Shown here one piece after another: positions 11,657 to 23,300 of a stretch of DNA of 64,000 bases (within the stretch, counting starts at the first letter, position 1; the number at the start of each line of letters is the position of its first letter). The translations under genes were made by a program, and so were the position numbers. The notes below the pieces were generated by a model. That model ran no database searches, was not told the origin of the DNA, and worked only from the letters and a program-made list of their open reading frames with translations. The stretch is from Asterochloris sp. CNOR1. Lineage: Eukaryota > Chlorophyta > Trebouxiophyceae > Trebouxiales > Trebouxiaceae. The stretch covers positions 2,170,001 through 2,234,000 of the forward strand of contig OZ017752.1 of NCBI GenBank assembly GCA_963969365.1. The letters run 5' to 3'.

Positions 11657-14089
11657 ATGGTGACCACTCGACGGCAGTCTGCCGTGCATCAGCCTGGATC
11701 CCAGATCAGTGGCAGCCCGTTGGAAGCCGGCTTGGAGCAGGTCAAGTCCTGGTCGGAGACTGCAGGAACAGGAGACAGGCATGGCGCCTGGGGGCTGAGT
11801 GGCCCAGCTGGTGCTATTGTGGCTGCCTCTGGCGCAGTGGTGTTGATGGTTGGATGCCCAGCCTTTGCTGTGCTCATGTGAGATCCACAGACTCCTGAGT
11901 GGCCCAGCAATGAGTATTGCACCTGTAGCCTGTGCCTATCGACATACTCTTCCACTGCACCGCAGGTGGTTTGCTCTCACCAAGCTAGACGGTGCCTTTC
12001 TGCCATTATACTACTACTTCAAGGCTCAAGGTGTCCAGGGAGTCTGGCTAGCATGGCCAAGGCCATCATTGGAGGCCTGTGCCATCCTAGCTGCCTTTGG
12101 CACCTTTGAGGCTGCTCTGCAACTGCTGCTGCCTGGCAAAACGGTCAAGGGGCCTGTCACACCCAATGGCAATGTGCCAATCTACAAGGTGAGACATAGA
12201 GCTCCAGCAGCACAGCCTGCCTGCATTGCTGTTCAGTGTCAGCAGATAAACACCTGACTGGACAACATCCGCCCATTGCAAGCTATGACCCTGGAGGCAG
12301 CTAACAACAGCTCACGTTTGTTTGCAGGCCAATGGCGTGCAGGCTTATGTGACCACCCTTGTGGTTCTAGTGGGAGGCTGGCAGTAAGAGACTTGCTCAT
12401 GGAAATGCCATGTAGCCTGTGTGCTGCTTGCCTGTGCCTCTGTCATGCAGCACACATGTGGCATGCCCAGGGCAGCATTCAGCACCCCTTAGACTACCTG
12501 TCTGGCTGCAGACTTCGGTTGTTCAACCCAGCCAGGGTTTATGACCTGTTTGGGGAGATGCTGTCAGCCCTCAACATCTTCAGCCTGTTCCTCTGCCTGT
12601 TCCTCTATCTCAAGGGGAAGTGGGCGCCCTCCAGCTCCGACTCAGGCACCACTGGCAGCCTCATCTATGATTTTTTCTGGGGTGAGATGCCTGTACGGTG
12701 CCTCAAGATGACCTGTAGCTGTTTGACTACATGCACATGATGTGCATCTAGCCAAATATCGCTGCTTGGGTCCCAGCTTCTGCCTCCTGTTCTCCATGCT
12801 TGACAACAGCAGGCAATGCTGTAGATGGTCCTGCTGCACTTGCATCTCCTGTGCTCCGAGTTTCTCAGCCTGGGCCTGCCCATGATGCAGGCATGGAGCT
12901 GTACCCCCGCATTGGCAAGCGCTTTGACATCAAGACATGGACCAACTGCCGTATGGGCATGATGGGCTGGGCTGTGCTCATCATCTGCTTTGCCATCAAG
13001 CAATACGACCAGCTGGGCCACGTCAGCCATGGCCTGGCCGTGTCTATGCTGCTCATGCAGCTCTACATCTTCAAATTTTTCCTGTGAGTGCAGTGCTGTT
13101 GCGAGGGTGCCAGGGAACTGTTTGTATTCAGAATCAAGCAGCCTGATGGGTCCTGCATGTGCTCATTGTTGTTGGCCCCAAGAAGGGGGCAGTGCAGGGC
13201 TCAGCACATCATCAAGGAAGGCAGTCCCGCAATTTTGGCGCATCCTGCTTTGTGCCCTTTGTCTCGGAGACAAATCTGTATGCAGACCAGTCAGCACCAG
13301 TCCCCTGCCCTCCAGGTGGGAGGCAGGCTACTGGCACACCATGGACATTGCCCATGACCGCGCAGGCTACTACCTGTGCTGGGGCTGTCTGAACTGGGTC
13401 CCTGCCATCTACACCTCACCAGTGCTGTTCCTCACAGAGCACCAGGTTGACACCCTGAGCTTCACACAGGCAGCTGCCATTGCAGTAGCAGGGGCAGCCT
13501 GTGTTTGGATCAACTATGACTCTGACAAGCAAAAGCAGGTGAGGTTCTGCACTGATGGCAGGGCTAGCTGCTCAAGGTTTGTATTCATGACCGGTAGGGA
13601 GAGCTGGCTGCTGCAGCTGCATACCTGAGCGCGGTTGCAGTCAAGATGCCTTTTTGTGCAGGTGTTCCGTGCAACCAATGGCCAGAAGCCTCTGATTGGT
13701 GGGAAGCCACCTCTGAAGATCAAGGCACAGTACACCACCGGCGATGGGGAGACCAAGACCTCTCTTCTGTTGATCTCAGGTGTGCCCTGACTGCAGCAGT
13801 GCTCTCCTGTTGCCATTAATACAAGACCCCCTAAGCAATGCTGCTTCCTGCTGCAGGCTGGTGGGGCCTGTCACGACACTTCCACTATCTGCCTGAGATT
13901 CTTGCCTCAGCCTTCTGGTGCCTTCCTGTCTTGAACACGCCCATCCCATGGTTCTACGTGGTGTACCTGACCCTGCTGCTGACTGACAGAGCGTTCAGAG
14001 ATGAGGCCAGGTGTGCCTCTAAGTATGGCAAGTATTGGAAGCAATACTGCGAGGTAGTCCCATACAGAATGATCCCCCTTCTATTCTAG
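11657..14089 (+). CDS. DHCR7: Sterol delta-7 reductase (7-dehydrocholesterol reductase / DWF5 type)
   Basis: An ER-membrane enzyme that uses NADPH to reduce the C7-C8 double bond of delta-5,7 sterols. Eight exons: 11657-11877, 11966-12188, 12328-12383, 12512-12681, 12891-13083, 13316-13538, 13662-13779 and 13857-14089. They sum to 1437 nt (478 aa) and all use GT-AG. Signatures in order: LQLLLPGKTVKGP, FNPARVYDLFGE, APSSSDSG, GMELYPRIGKRFDIKTWTNC, DIAHDRAGYYLCWGC, YTSP, SGWWGLSRHFHYLPEI and the C-terminal RCASKYGKYWKQYC. Several hydrophobic membrane spans are evident. The delta-14 reductase/FACKEL sister family was considered, but the HDRAGYYLCWGCL block and C-terminus are of DWF5 type. The first exon is less conserved; its ATG is chosen because it is the first in a frame that splices cleanly through a split Met codon. 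PAA1 follows 231 bp downstream on the same strand. Confidence 0.96.
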
Positions 14090-14320
14090 CTGCAGCTCTG
14101 GCATCCTGAACATGACATGGTTTCCTTTCGGGGACGTAAAACCTGAGAGCAAACCTCATGCGAGCCCGAATTCCTGATCTGCCACCATCAGCGAGCTGCA
14201 GATGCTGTACGATCAGTGACATCTGCACAGAGTAAGTCACCTCACCTGCAAGCTCGTTCACAGATCAGAAGCTTCTCCCACTGCTGGGATCAATCACCTG
14301 CCTCCCAGTGTGGGAGCAAG

Positions 14321-15880
14321 ATGTCGAGAGGGAGCAGTGGGTATGACAGGCACATTACAATCTTTAGTCCAGAGGGGCGTCTCTATCAAGTCGGTGAGCC
14401 TTGCTTGCTGCGCTCCAGGTGTGCATGGCCACACAAGGTGGTTGCAGTCTGCTGTTTGAGCACTTGTGAGCTGCTTTCTGCTGCAGAGTATGCCTTCAAG
14501 GCAGTCAAGGCAGCAGGCATCACCAGCATAGCAGTGCGTGGCAAAGACTCTGTGGTCTTTGTCACACAGAAGAAAGTACCGGTGAGCCACGCTGCTGAGA
14601 TGCAGAGCGCTTGCTATGATCATTGTATGCACTTCAAACAACATGGGCTCTGCAGGACAAGCTTGTGGACCCCACTAGCATTACCCACATGTTCAAGGTG
14701 CGGGCTGGCTTGCCTGCCACACACCTGCTGGCTGACATGCACAGCACTTCTTGGCATTGTCATGTCTTTTCCAGGCCTGACAGCGTAGCCTGTCTTTGCG
14801 CAGGTTACAAGGTACCTGGGCATGCTGGTGACGGGGCAGCTGGGTAAGGCAGACTTGCTTGTGTGCCTTTGGCCAGGCATGTGTGCATCATGTCCTTGTG
14901 CTTTGTAATCCTCATGCTCGCAGCCTCATCCCTGGTGCAGCTGATGCTCGGAGCATCGTTCAGAAGGCGCGGAGCGAGGCAGCTGAGTTCCGCTTCAAGT
15001 ACGGCTATGAGATGCCAGTCGACTTCCTGGCCAAGGTGCTGGCTGACCAGGCGCAGGTTTACACACAGGTCAGCTGACACCTGGGTGCTGAGGAGCATGA
15101 GGAGAGCCTGCCGGCTGATCGCATGAGCAGGTTGCTTTCTGACATTGTTGAGCCCAGTTATGACCACCCCGTAGAGGTACAGCAGCCTTGCTGCTGTTGG
15201 GTGGCAACCTTCAGAAACCTCACGCCATGCCGACACCCTGCCGGGTGTTGGGGACTGCACACAGCTAGAGCTGATCTGCCTGCAGCCGGCAAGGGCAACT
15301 TTGACTGTGCTGCCTGCAGCACGCATACATGCGGCCACTGGGGGTGATCTCCATCATCATCGGCATTGATGAGGAGCGGGGGCCTCAGCTGTTCAAGGTG
15401 GATCCAGCAGGCTACTATGTAGGCTACAAGGTGGGCAGTGCAGTAGGCCTAACTGCAGTCGCTGCTCTGCAGGCTCATGCCCCAGGCTTGGCTTTGCATG
15501 CATTATGGTCTGTGGCCTGTTAAGGCAGGACAAGGGCATGGGATGTCTGGCTGGTGGCTGCTGTGCTGATTGCTTTTATACTGTACATCCAATGTGTCGT
15601 GGGCTCAGCAGAGTGGTGGGGCATGCAGGCCACCAGTGCTGGGCAGAAGGATCAGGAGGCAGAAAACTTTTTGGAAAAGAAGTTCAAAAACAATCCTCAG
15701 TATAGCTTCGATGAGGCCGTGCAGCTTGCCATTTCGGCGCTGCAAAATGTCATCTCAGGTGACTTCAGGCCTGCTGAGATTGAAGTGGGTGTTGTGCAAA
15801 ATGATGCCACAAGGGCATTCAGGATGCTGGCAGACACAGAAGTTGAGGAGCATCTGACAGCCATTGCTGAGCGCGACTAG
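14321..15880 (+). CDS. PAA1: 20S proteasome subunit alpha type-6 (alpha1)
   Basis: A structural subunit of the outer alpha ring of the 20S core, which gates substrate entry in cytosol and nucleus. Seven exons: 14321-14393, 14487-14581, 14656-14697, 14804-14843, 14941-15068, 15320-15430 and 15629-15880. They total 741 nt, giving 246 aa, the family's usual length. The start [20 protein letters not shown] is the conserved alpha-subunit N-terminal segment. It is followed by [79 protein letters not shown] and the end [13 protein letters not shown]. Exons 3 and 4 are very short (42 and 40 nt). All introns are GT-AG. The gene converges on citrate synthase about 200 bp downstream. Confidence 0.98.
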
Positions 15881-15957
15881 TTGAACATGTGCTGGGATGT
15901 CCGTTTTGAGCGCTGTGCTCTGCCTCATGTTTGAGACCCTGCTGAAACTCTTTGTCT

Positions 15958-15962
15958 TTACA
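15958..15962 (-). terminator. Candidate poly(A) signal TGTAA for citrate synthase
   Basis: TGTAA on the minus strand about 120 nt past the citrate synthase stop, inside the short convergent gap with PAA1. The two 3' UTRs probably overlap. Confidence 0.4.
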
Positions 15963-16082
15963 AAGATGGTGAGACAGCAGAATACTTCAGGCTTTCACTC
16001 TCAAGGTTGGGACTACTGTTCGCGAATGTGCACAGCAGTGTTGCAGCTGCAGGGTTCATTGCAGATATGTTTTAGGGGTGCA

Positions 16083-19000
16083 TCATGCTGCCTTTGCGGC
16101 CACATTGGCCTTCTTTTCTAGTGCCTCAATGGTGAAAGACTTTGGCCGCTCAATGGGCAGCCCCAGAGCCCGCGACCACACACCCTGCACACATGAGCAC
16201 GACATCCAGTTGGGAGCGTCCACAGGGAAGCGGGCGTCACGCTGAGCTGGCAGGGCTCAGGCACTCACCTGGGACAGCACTCCCATTGCCCTCGACACGC
16301 CAAACAGGACAGTGTAGAAGTTCTGCTCTGTGATGCCGTAGTATTGCAACAGCACGCCACTGTGTGCATCCACATTAGGCCAAGGGTTTTTCACCTGCAG
16401 CCAGCAGCAAGGGTCCATGATAGCTGATAAACAATGCAGTTGCCCAGCTGCAACAGGTGCTGAGCCTGGGTGCCTGCGAGGGCTCAGCACAAGTGCGACA
16501 TCACACCAGACATGGGGCCACACAAGCAGCCATAGCACAATCCACCCACCTTGCCAGTCTCTGTCAGCACACCAGGCACCACCTCAAAGAGCTTGCTGAC
16601 CAGCTTGAACATGGGGTCATCTGGCAGGTGTTTCAGGGCAAATTCCCGCTGCAACACAGGCGGCACAACTCAGTTCGCCTGGCGGAGGAGCTCACATGCG
16701 GCAGAACAGCCTTGGGTGGGGAAGTTGCAGGCTCAGCACCGAAGTGCAGCAGATCAAACGGGGGCTGATTGCAGCAGACCAGCCTTGCAGTTGTACTCGC
16801 TGCTGCACCCACCTGGCATGTATAGCGGGGGTCGGTCTTCCGCAGCACTGCATGTCCGTAGCCGGGCACCACCTTGCCAGACTTGAGCGTGGCCCACACA
16901 AAATCCTTTGTCTGCTCCACAGTGGGGTCATCCCCAAGCTACAGCAGGTGTACTCACAGGCTTGGGCTGCAGCCCTGGATGTTGCGCAGCCTGCCTGAGC
17001 TGTGCTCCAGCTCTGGTGGATCGATACACCATAGCGTGCTGACAACCACCCAGCAAGCAGAGTGTCTGAGGGAGACTCCAGAGCACAGAAGGCCTGCTAT
17101 GAGCTGCAGGGAGCATCGAGCATGACACATCAACTTCGGCAGTCACCAGGGACTGTGGCGCATCTGCATCAGCCGGCAGAGCCCCCAGTCCCTTGCGCAC
17201 CTGCTTTTTGACGTCAAAGAGCCACCCCAGCACTTCCTGGTTGGCCAGGCCGTGCAGGGGCCCAGCCAGGCCGTTCAGCCCAGCCGACAGGGAAAAGTAG
17301 GGGTCTGACAGGGCGCTGCCCACCAGGTGGGTCGCATGGGCGCTCACATTCCCGCCCTGCAGGACATCAGGCAGCGCTGCGATCACAGATGCAGAGCCAT
17401 TGCTGGGGTTGCAGGTCTTCTGTGGCCGACCATAGAGCTGGCTGAAAGGGGCAGCAAGGCCGGCACCTATCAAGAAGGAGTGGTGCGCCGCAGCAGGCCA
17501 TGCAGGAGCAGTCCAGGCAGCAGTGCATGGGGGTTCCGTGCTGGCCCGCCTCACCTCGTGGTCAGTGTGGATGGTCTGGTACAAGCGCATCAGCTCCTGG
17601 GTGCCCTCGTCATCATAGCCTGCAGGGAACAGACACAAGGGTCTCACTGCAGCGCACTGGCCACCAGCAACTGCGCAGTGAGGCAGTGAGAGCAGGTGCT
17701 TGCAAGGATGTCCCAGGTGCCCTGGCTGCTGAACATAGTCCCGATTTTGCCCGGCTGCCAAGGGGGTGCTAGACAGGAGCAACTGCCTGCTTGGGGTGAG
17801 CACGGTGGAAGCAGACAGGGTGGCCACAGCTATGTGGACAGCCTGCCTCAGCGTATGCCCCCAATCACGTGCTGCTTCCCCTGAGCACAACACAGGAGCC
17901 CCAGCGGTGCACTGCTCTAGAGGCAGCCTCAGCCATCATGCGCATCTTATTGGCAGCCCGCAGGGCGGTCAGGTGCTGTCTGTCAGTGCTGGGTACGAGG
18001 ACAGCAGCATGCCCAAGGCAGCCGCTTGCCCTGCCGCACCCATCATGTGCGCCAAGTTGGCAGCCCAGTCCAGCTTGGGATCAGCTGAGATGGTCTTTCC
18101 TCCCTTGTAGGTGTTGGTGTATATCAGAGCGGCAATGCCTGGCAGCTTAGCGATCAGGTCCAGGCTGTCCTCATACACTGGCTCCCAGAACTTGGTCTTG
18201 GCAATGCCCTCTGAGTAGGCCCGCGCAAAATGGCTGCTAGGCTGCACACATGCCAGGGGTCTGAGTAGTGAGTCAGCGGTCATACTGCAGAGACATGCCC
18301 ATGCAAAGCGCCAGCCTGTCAGAGAGACTGCGCGGTGCAGCCCTCAGTACATTTGGTGGTCATGCAGCAGGGGCCCTGTCTGCATGCCAGTCAGGCACCC
18401 TGTCCGCCACGCAACACAGTCTGGCAGCACACAGCAGATGCATGTAGGCAGCTCAGCTGATGTGCTGCAGACCAGGCATTGAGCTCCTGGCCTGCCAGTG
18501 TTGGACCAGTTGCAGGCCGGTGCAGACCTGTGGCCCCTCCCCTACCTGCAGGGCCAGCACTGCCTGGGACAGCTGGGTCATGGGATGTGTATCCTTGGGC
18601 ATGGCTGCCAGCACCTTGGCTACCTGGGGCGGCAGCTGGGACCGCGCCTGCAGCTCCTTGGTCACCGAGACAACCTGCTCCTGGGTGGGCACCTGTGCGC
18701 AGATGGATGGTCTGGGTGATGCGGGCAGGTGGACCACAACAAAAGCAGCCTGCTCTCAGATGGGCAGCTGTGCACAGTGTGTTGAGTCAGCGCAGCAACC
18801 AGCATGCAGAATCACATGCCACAGAAGCTTTTGCTTGCTCCAGGATGTCACTGCCTGCAACTGCCAGGCTCCCACACGCTTCCAACTGCCCTTCAGCAAG
18901 CAGGCTGGCTGACGGACAGACCTCTCTGCAGCTGGGCAGGGCAGCTTACCTCGCCCGTGAGCAGCAACCACAGCAGACCCTCTGGCAGCGGCTCGCCCTT

Positions 19001-19970
19001 AGGCTTGGCAGCTGGCAGCTTGGCCTGCAGCACAGCAAGGACAGGGCACACTCGCCACGCGTTGGAGTAGGCCGTTCAAGTCAGGTAGGCCACTATGCAC
19101 AAGCTCGAGGCTCAAGGTCTGCAGAGATGTGGGTGCTGCTCTCAGCAGATTTGCCTGGATGTGATTGGGTAAGGCCAGGCAGACACATTGGAAGGAGCGG
19201 TGCCACCTTCGCTGCTTTGCAGGGAATGCAGCAGGCAAGCAACTTACCTGCAGCTCTGGGATGCTGAAGCCACGGAAGCGGATGCCCTCCTCTGGGTCCA
19301 GCAGGGAGGTGTCCCACAGCATGCCCTGCAGCATTCACGCCACTGATCAACCCATCCTCCCCAGCATTGCCAGTGATTGCAAGACAGCCCTTTGTTGTCT
19401 TTGAACATCTCTGAACGTGATGCGGTGCTCTTCTTCAGGCCACAATAACCTGCAGAAATTATGGGGAAAGCCCTGGCTTGCCTGCATTGTCAGCAGGACT
19501 GCAACACTGCATTCAATCAGCAGCGCACAACATGCTCTCTTGGGTAGCTTTCAATGGCCACTCACAGGGATGCCGCGCATGCCACCGATGCACATGTCCA
19601 TAGTGACCTTGCCCAGCTCCATGCTGCCATGTTGCTTCTTTAGGGCTTTCACGCGCTCCTACATGGCAGCCATGCCTGTTACCAAAGCGCATCAGACCTT
19701 GCTGTCACAGTCTGCATGCACAGCCTGTGCAATCAGGGCAGCGCTGATGAGGCAGACTTCCTGAGATGATGACAAATCACAATTGAAAGCCAGGAACCTG
19801 CTAACAATGCCAGGTCAGGGATCCGATGGCCCCACCTGCGTCTCTGGGATCTTCTCACGCAGCTTGGACTTCAGGTCACTGCCTGTTGACAATGCCCGTG
19901 AGCCCTGGGCAATGGCATCGCTGAGGGCACTTTTGCTGAAGCCACGCAGCATCAACATCGAGCGCATCAT
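16083..19970 (-). CDS. CIT1: Citrate synthase, mitochondrial
   Basis: It condenses oxaloacetate and acetyl-CoA to citrate in the mitochondrial TCA cycle. The start at 19970 gives [20 protein letters not shown], a basic Ser-rich presequence. It continues through [20 protein letters not shown] and, in the next exon, [18 protein letters not shown]. Further exons read [20 protein letters not shown] and [15 protein letters not shown]. The three catalytic residues sit in conserved contexts: His in [15 protein letters not shown] (about 17260-17220), His in [16 protein letters not shown] (about 16870-16820) and Asp in [14 protein letters not shown] (about 16385-16345). The C-terminus [19 protein letters not shown] ends near 16083 with no peroxisomal tripeptide, so the mitochondrial isoform is favoured over the glyoxysomal one. 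It is flanked by PAA1 (convergent) and urea carboxylase (tandem). Confidence 0.97.
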
Positions 19971-20363
19971 GGTGTCTGAAGGGCCTCAGGCCAACAAACT
20001 CCAGAGGACTCTGAATGCGGCCCAAGTCTTCTCTTGAACCACGCTGCTTACACGAATGTCAAGCTGCAATCTTCAGATATGTTTGAGACACTGAGAAGCA
20101 GCAAGGATCAGTGGCGCAGCTTTGACTATGGCTGCCAACTCAAAAATGTGGAAGACAGGGAGACGGCTGGTTCTGACCATGGACATGGGAAACTGGCAAG
20201 TCACTGACATTTGCTGCTTTGCCATGAGGCAAGAAGAGGGGGCTCAGCTTTCGCTAATGATGGTTCAGTCTGAGACAGAGGAAGGGGTCAAGCTATGCAT
20301 GCGGGCACTGACCTTGCAAGCATGCTCACTGATAAAAGCGGGTAACGTCACTAGCGCTCTGCA
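19971..20363. other. Gap: citrate synthase promoter and urea carboxylase 3' UTR
   Basis: 393 bp between two minus-strand genes. No convincing exon, TATA box or repeat was seen. It should hold the urea carboxylase 3' UTR and the citrate synthase promoter. Confidence 0.4.
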
Positions 20364-23300
20364 TCACGAGTCTGCCAGGTGCAGCAAGGTCTGCCCCTGC
20401 TCTACCATGTCGCCCTGGCGCACCACGATCTCCCATACCTTGCCCTTCCTGGGCGCCACAACAGGGAATTCCATCTTCATGGCCTCCAGCACCACCAGGG
20501 TCTGGCCCTCCTTGACTGTGTCCCCAACCTGCACCTTGAAGTCCCAGACGTTGGCCGTGAAGGGGGAGGGTACTTCCAAGCCAGCAGCAGCGCCGTTGGG
20601 GGCGCTGCTGTCCATTGCTCCTGTGGTGTTGGGTCCCTGCACACCAAATGAACACCCTCTAGCCTGCCACCTTCATGTGCTAGATGGCTCAGGACTGGGC
20701 CCCAAAGTGCCTGCGCCACCATGCATGGCATCACCAGCATCCAACTCTTTAAGCAGCAGCAGAGCCCCAGCTGCCCCGGTGGTCAAGGCTGTCTCCTTCG
20801 GCTTTTTGGCTGTGTACCATGCAGCCCTTGCAACATGGTGCAGGTTGCTTGCATGCATTCACAGGTGAACAGGATGCCCACCTTGCCCTTGGCCTCAGCA
20901 GCCTTAATCCGCTCCAGGCTCTCAGTGTCCAGCTTGACCTGCTCAGCCACTGCTGTTTTCTGGACCGCCCTCAGCTGGGCCACCTCGTCCTTGGTGCTTT
21001 CCACAAGGGCATTGTACTCCCTGTCACATCAGGGAGTGAAGCTGAGCTGATAGGTGAGCATGGACACTTACATCAGAGTGTGGTCATGCACCGGCAGCGG
21101 CAGGCCACACTGAGCCAGCTCTTGGAAGGTGCATGCCTGGCACTGATAACAGCAAGCCAGGCCTGCCAATTGGCTACAGCACTTGAAACTCATGCAGGGC
21201 CTTTGGCACGGGTACCATCCTGCTGAATGCAAGCAAAACTGCTGCGCAGTCACAGTGTAACTCACACAGGGGCCCGCAGCTGCTTAGACATGCCGTCAGT
21301 CCCCGCAGGCATGCATGCAACACCGTGTCCACTGTGCAGGCTCACTTCATGCTGAAGCTGGTCTCCTCAATCTTTATGGGAATGAGGCCATTTGCAAAGC
21401 CCTTGCGCTGGCGGTCAAGCTCCTCCTCGGTAACCTCAAAAAATTTGATCTGCGCATTAAAGAGGGAGCTGAGCACTGCTTGTGAGCAGCCTGGTGGCAC
21501 GAGACAGAGATCAAAATTTCTGCTGGCATCAGGCCTGCTATCAGTTTTCCAGCATTTTTCAGGTGCACACCTCAGCAGTGACACAACGAAATATCTCATT
21601 ACTGATCAGTGGGGTGCAGCAAATGAGCTACGCAAACCCAGCACCATCTGCACCATGCAAGCAAACCAGAGGCTGTGTGAACCTGCAGACATCAGTGAAG
21701 AGCCTGGCCAAGGCTTCTTCCTGTGCAGGAATGCAGCCCGGCCGGGGCATGTTATGCCCATATTGGGCCGGGAGGGAGATGCGCCCGCGAGTGCAGTTTT
21801 GCTGCAGGCCATGATACTGGGCGATCAGGGCACACTGCTGCTGCTTGGTCACACACTGCCCCGCCTGGTCAAAGATGCGTAGCAGCCAGGGCGCGTCGGG
21901 CGTGAAGGGGGCCACGCGGCCCCAGGTGTTCCATATGGGCAGGGTGCGCCCCACCAACTGGTACCCGCCCGGAGAATCCATAGGGTAGATGCAGAGGTAA
22001 GCACCGCCAAGGCCGACTGTGCCCTCCTGGGTGAAGGTGCGAGCGGGGTTGTATTTAGGCACCACCAGGCGGTGCCTGCAAGGGGAAAGTTGGCGAGGGG
22101 TCTGGTGAGAGGTATGCAACGCCAAGGTGTGACAGGTGCATGCAAGGAACAATACAGCAGTCATGGGGCTGCCTGCTGCCGGTTGAACGATGCTGAAAGC
22201 TGAATATCCAGCATAGCATCTTCTTGCGCTCACGTGAGTGCACTCTGACGCTCAGCTCCTGTGAAAGCAACAGCTTAGCTGTGCTACCTGCACTGCTCTG
22301 TGGCTAGGTGGGACATCAGCAGCTGAGCAGTTCCTTACCTGGGGTCAACAGGCACTGCGCATGGGGCTCCCAAATATACGTCCCCCAAGCCTAGCACGCT
22401 GTAGGCTGCCTCAAACAGCACCTGGCGCACTTCATCCGCGCCACCTGCACAGAAGCCGGACTGAGTGTTGATGGATTACACATATGAATGCGCCATCTGC
22501 AACACACGACAGCGAGCTGTTCACTGAAGGGAAGCAGGCAGCAAATGGACGAGGAGCGCCTGCACACGGTCAATTCCTAACAGGATCACTGCCTGAATGG
22601 GCCAGACACTGCATGCTCGCAACAAGGCATTGCGCCTGCTGAGGTAGGCAGCACGCTGCCTGAGCCATGCACTGCCTGCTTCAGGGTGGCTCAACAATGT
22701 CTCTGACCTGCAAAGAGACTGTTGGCTGTGAGCACATGATGCCTCCTCACCCTTTAGGCCGTTGTTGGCGGCCACGAAGTCCACATTGCTGGGCAGGTAG
22801 GGAGCCTCGGGGCGGACACTCTTCATGTAGCGCTGAATGGCCCCCTTCACACCGCGCTCATCGAATGCCATAGGCAGGTGCAGCACCCGGATGGGCAGTG
22901 TGACATCACTGGCCTGCAGGTCCAAGGGGGATGTGGAGCACTGCATGCAGTTTGGGCCCCATGTAGCAGCAGATCAGGCTGCCTTGGAGCACCAGTGCAG
23001 AGCTGGCAGTGTAGATCCTGAGCACTCAGTGCCAGCAGCATGCAGCTTGTGCAGCAGATGACCTTGACTGGTACGCAGCTGGCATGGCAGCGGCTGCAAC
23101 AGCTGCCGCTGGGCAGCATGTAGCCTGTGCAACACCTGGCTGGGCCGGCAGAGTGCACAGAGGGACCTGCCTCAAACAGCAGCAGCAGAGCAGTGGCGCA
23201 CCTTGGGCAGATGCTTCTCGGCCTCCAACATCAGCTCCAGCAGCTTGGAGGGCGGCAGCTCACGCAGGTCATACTCAACCATGCAGCTGCGCACTCCTGG

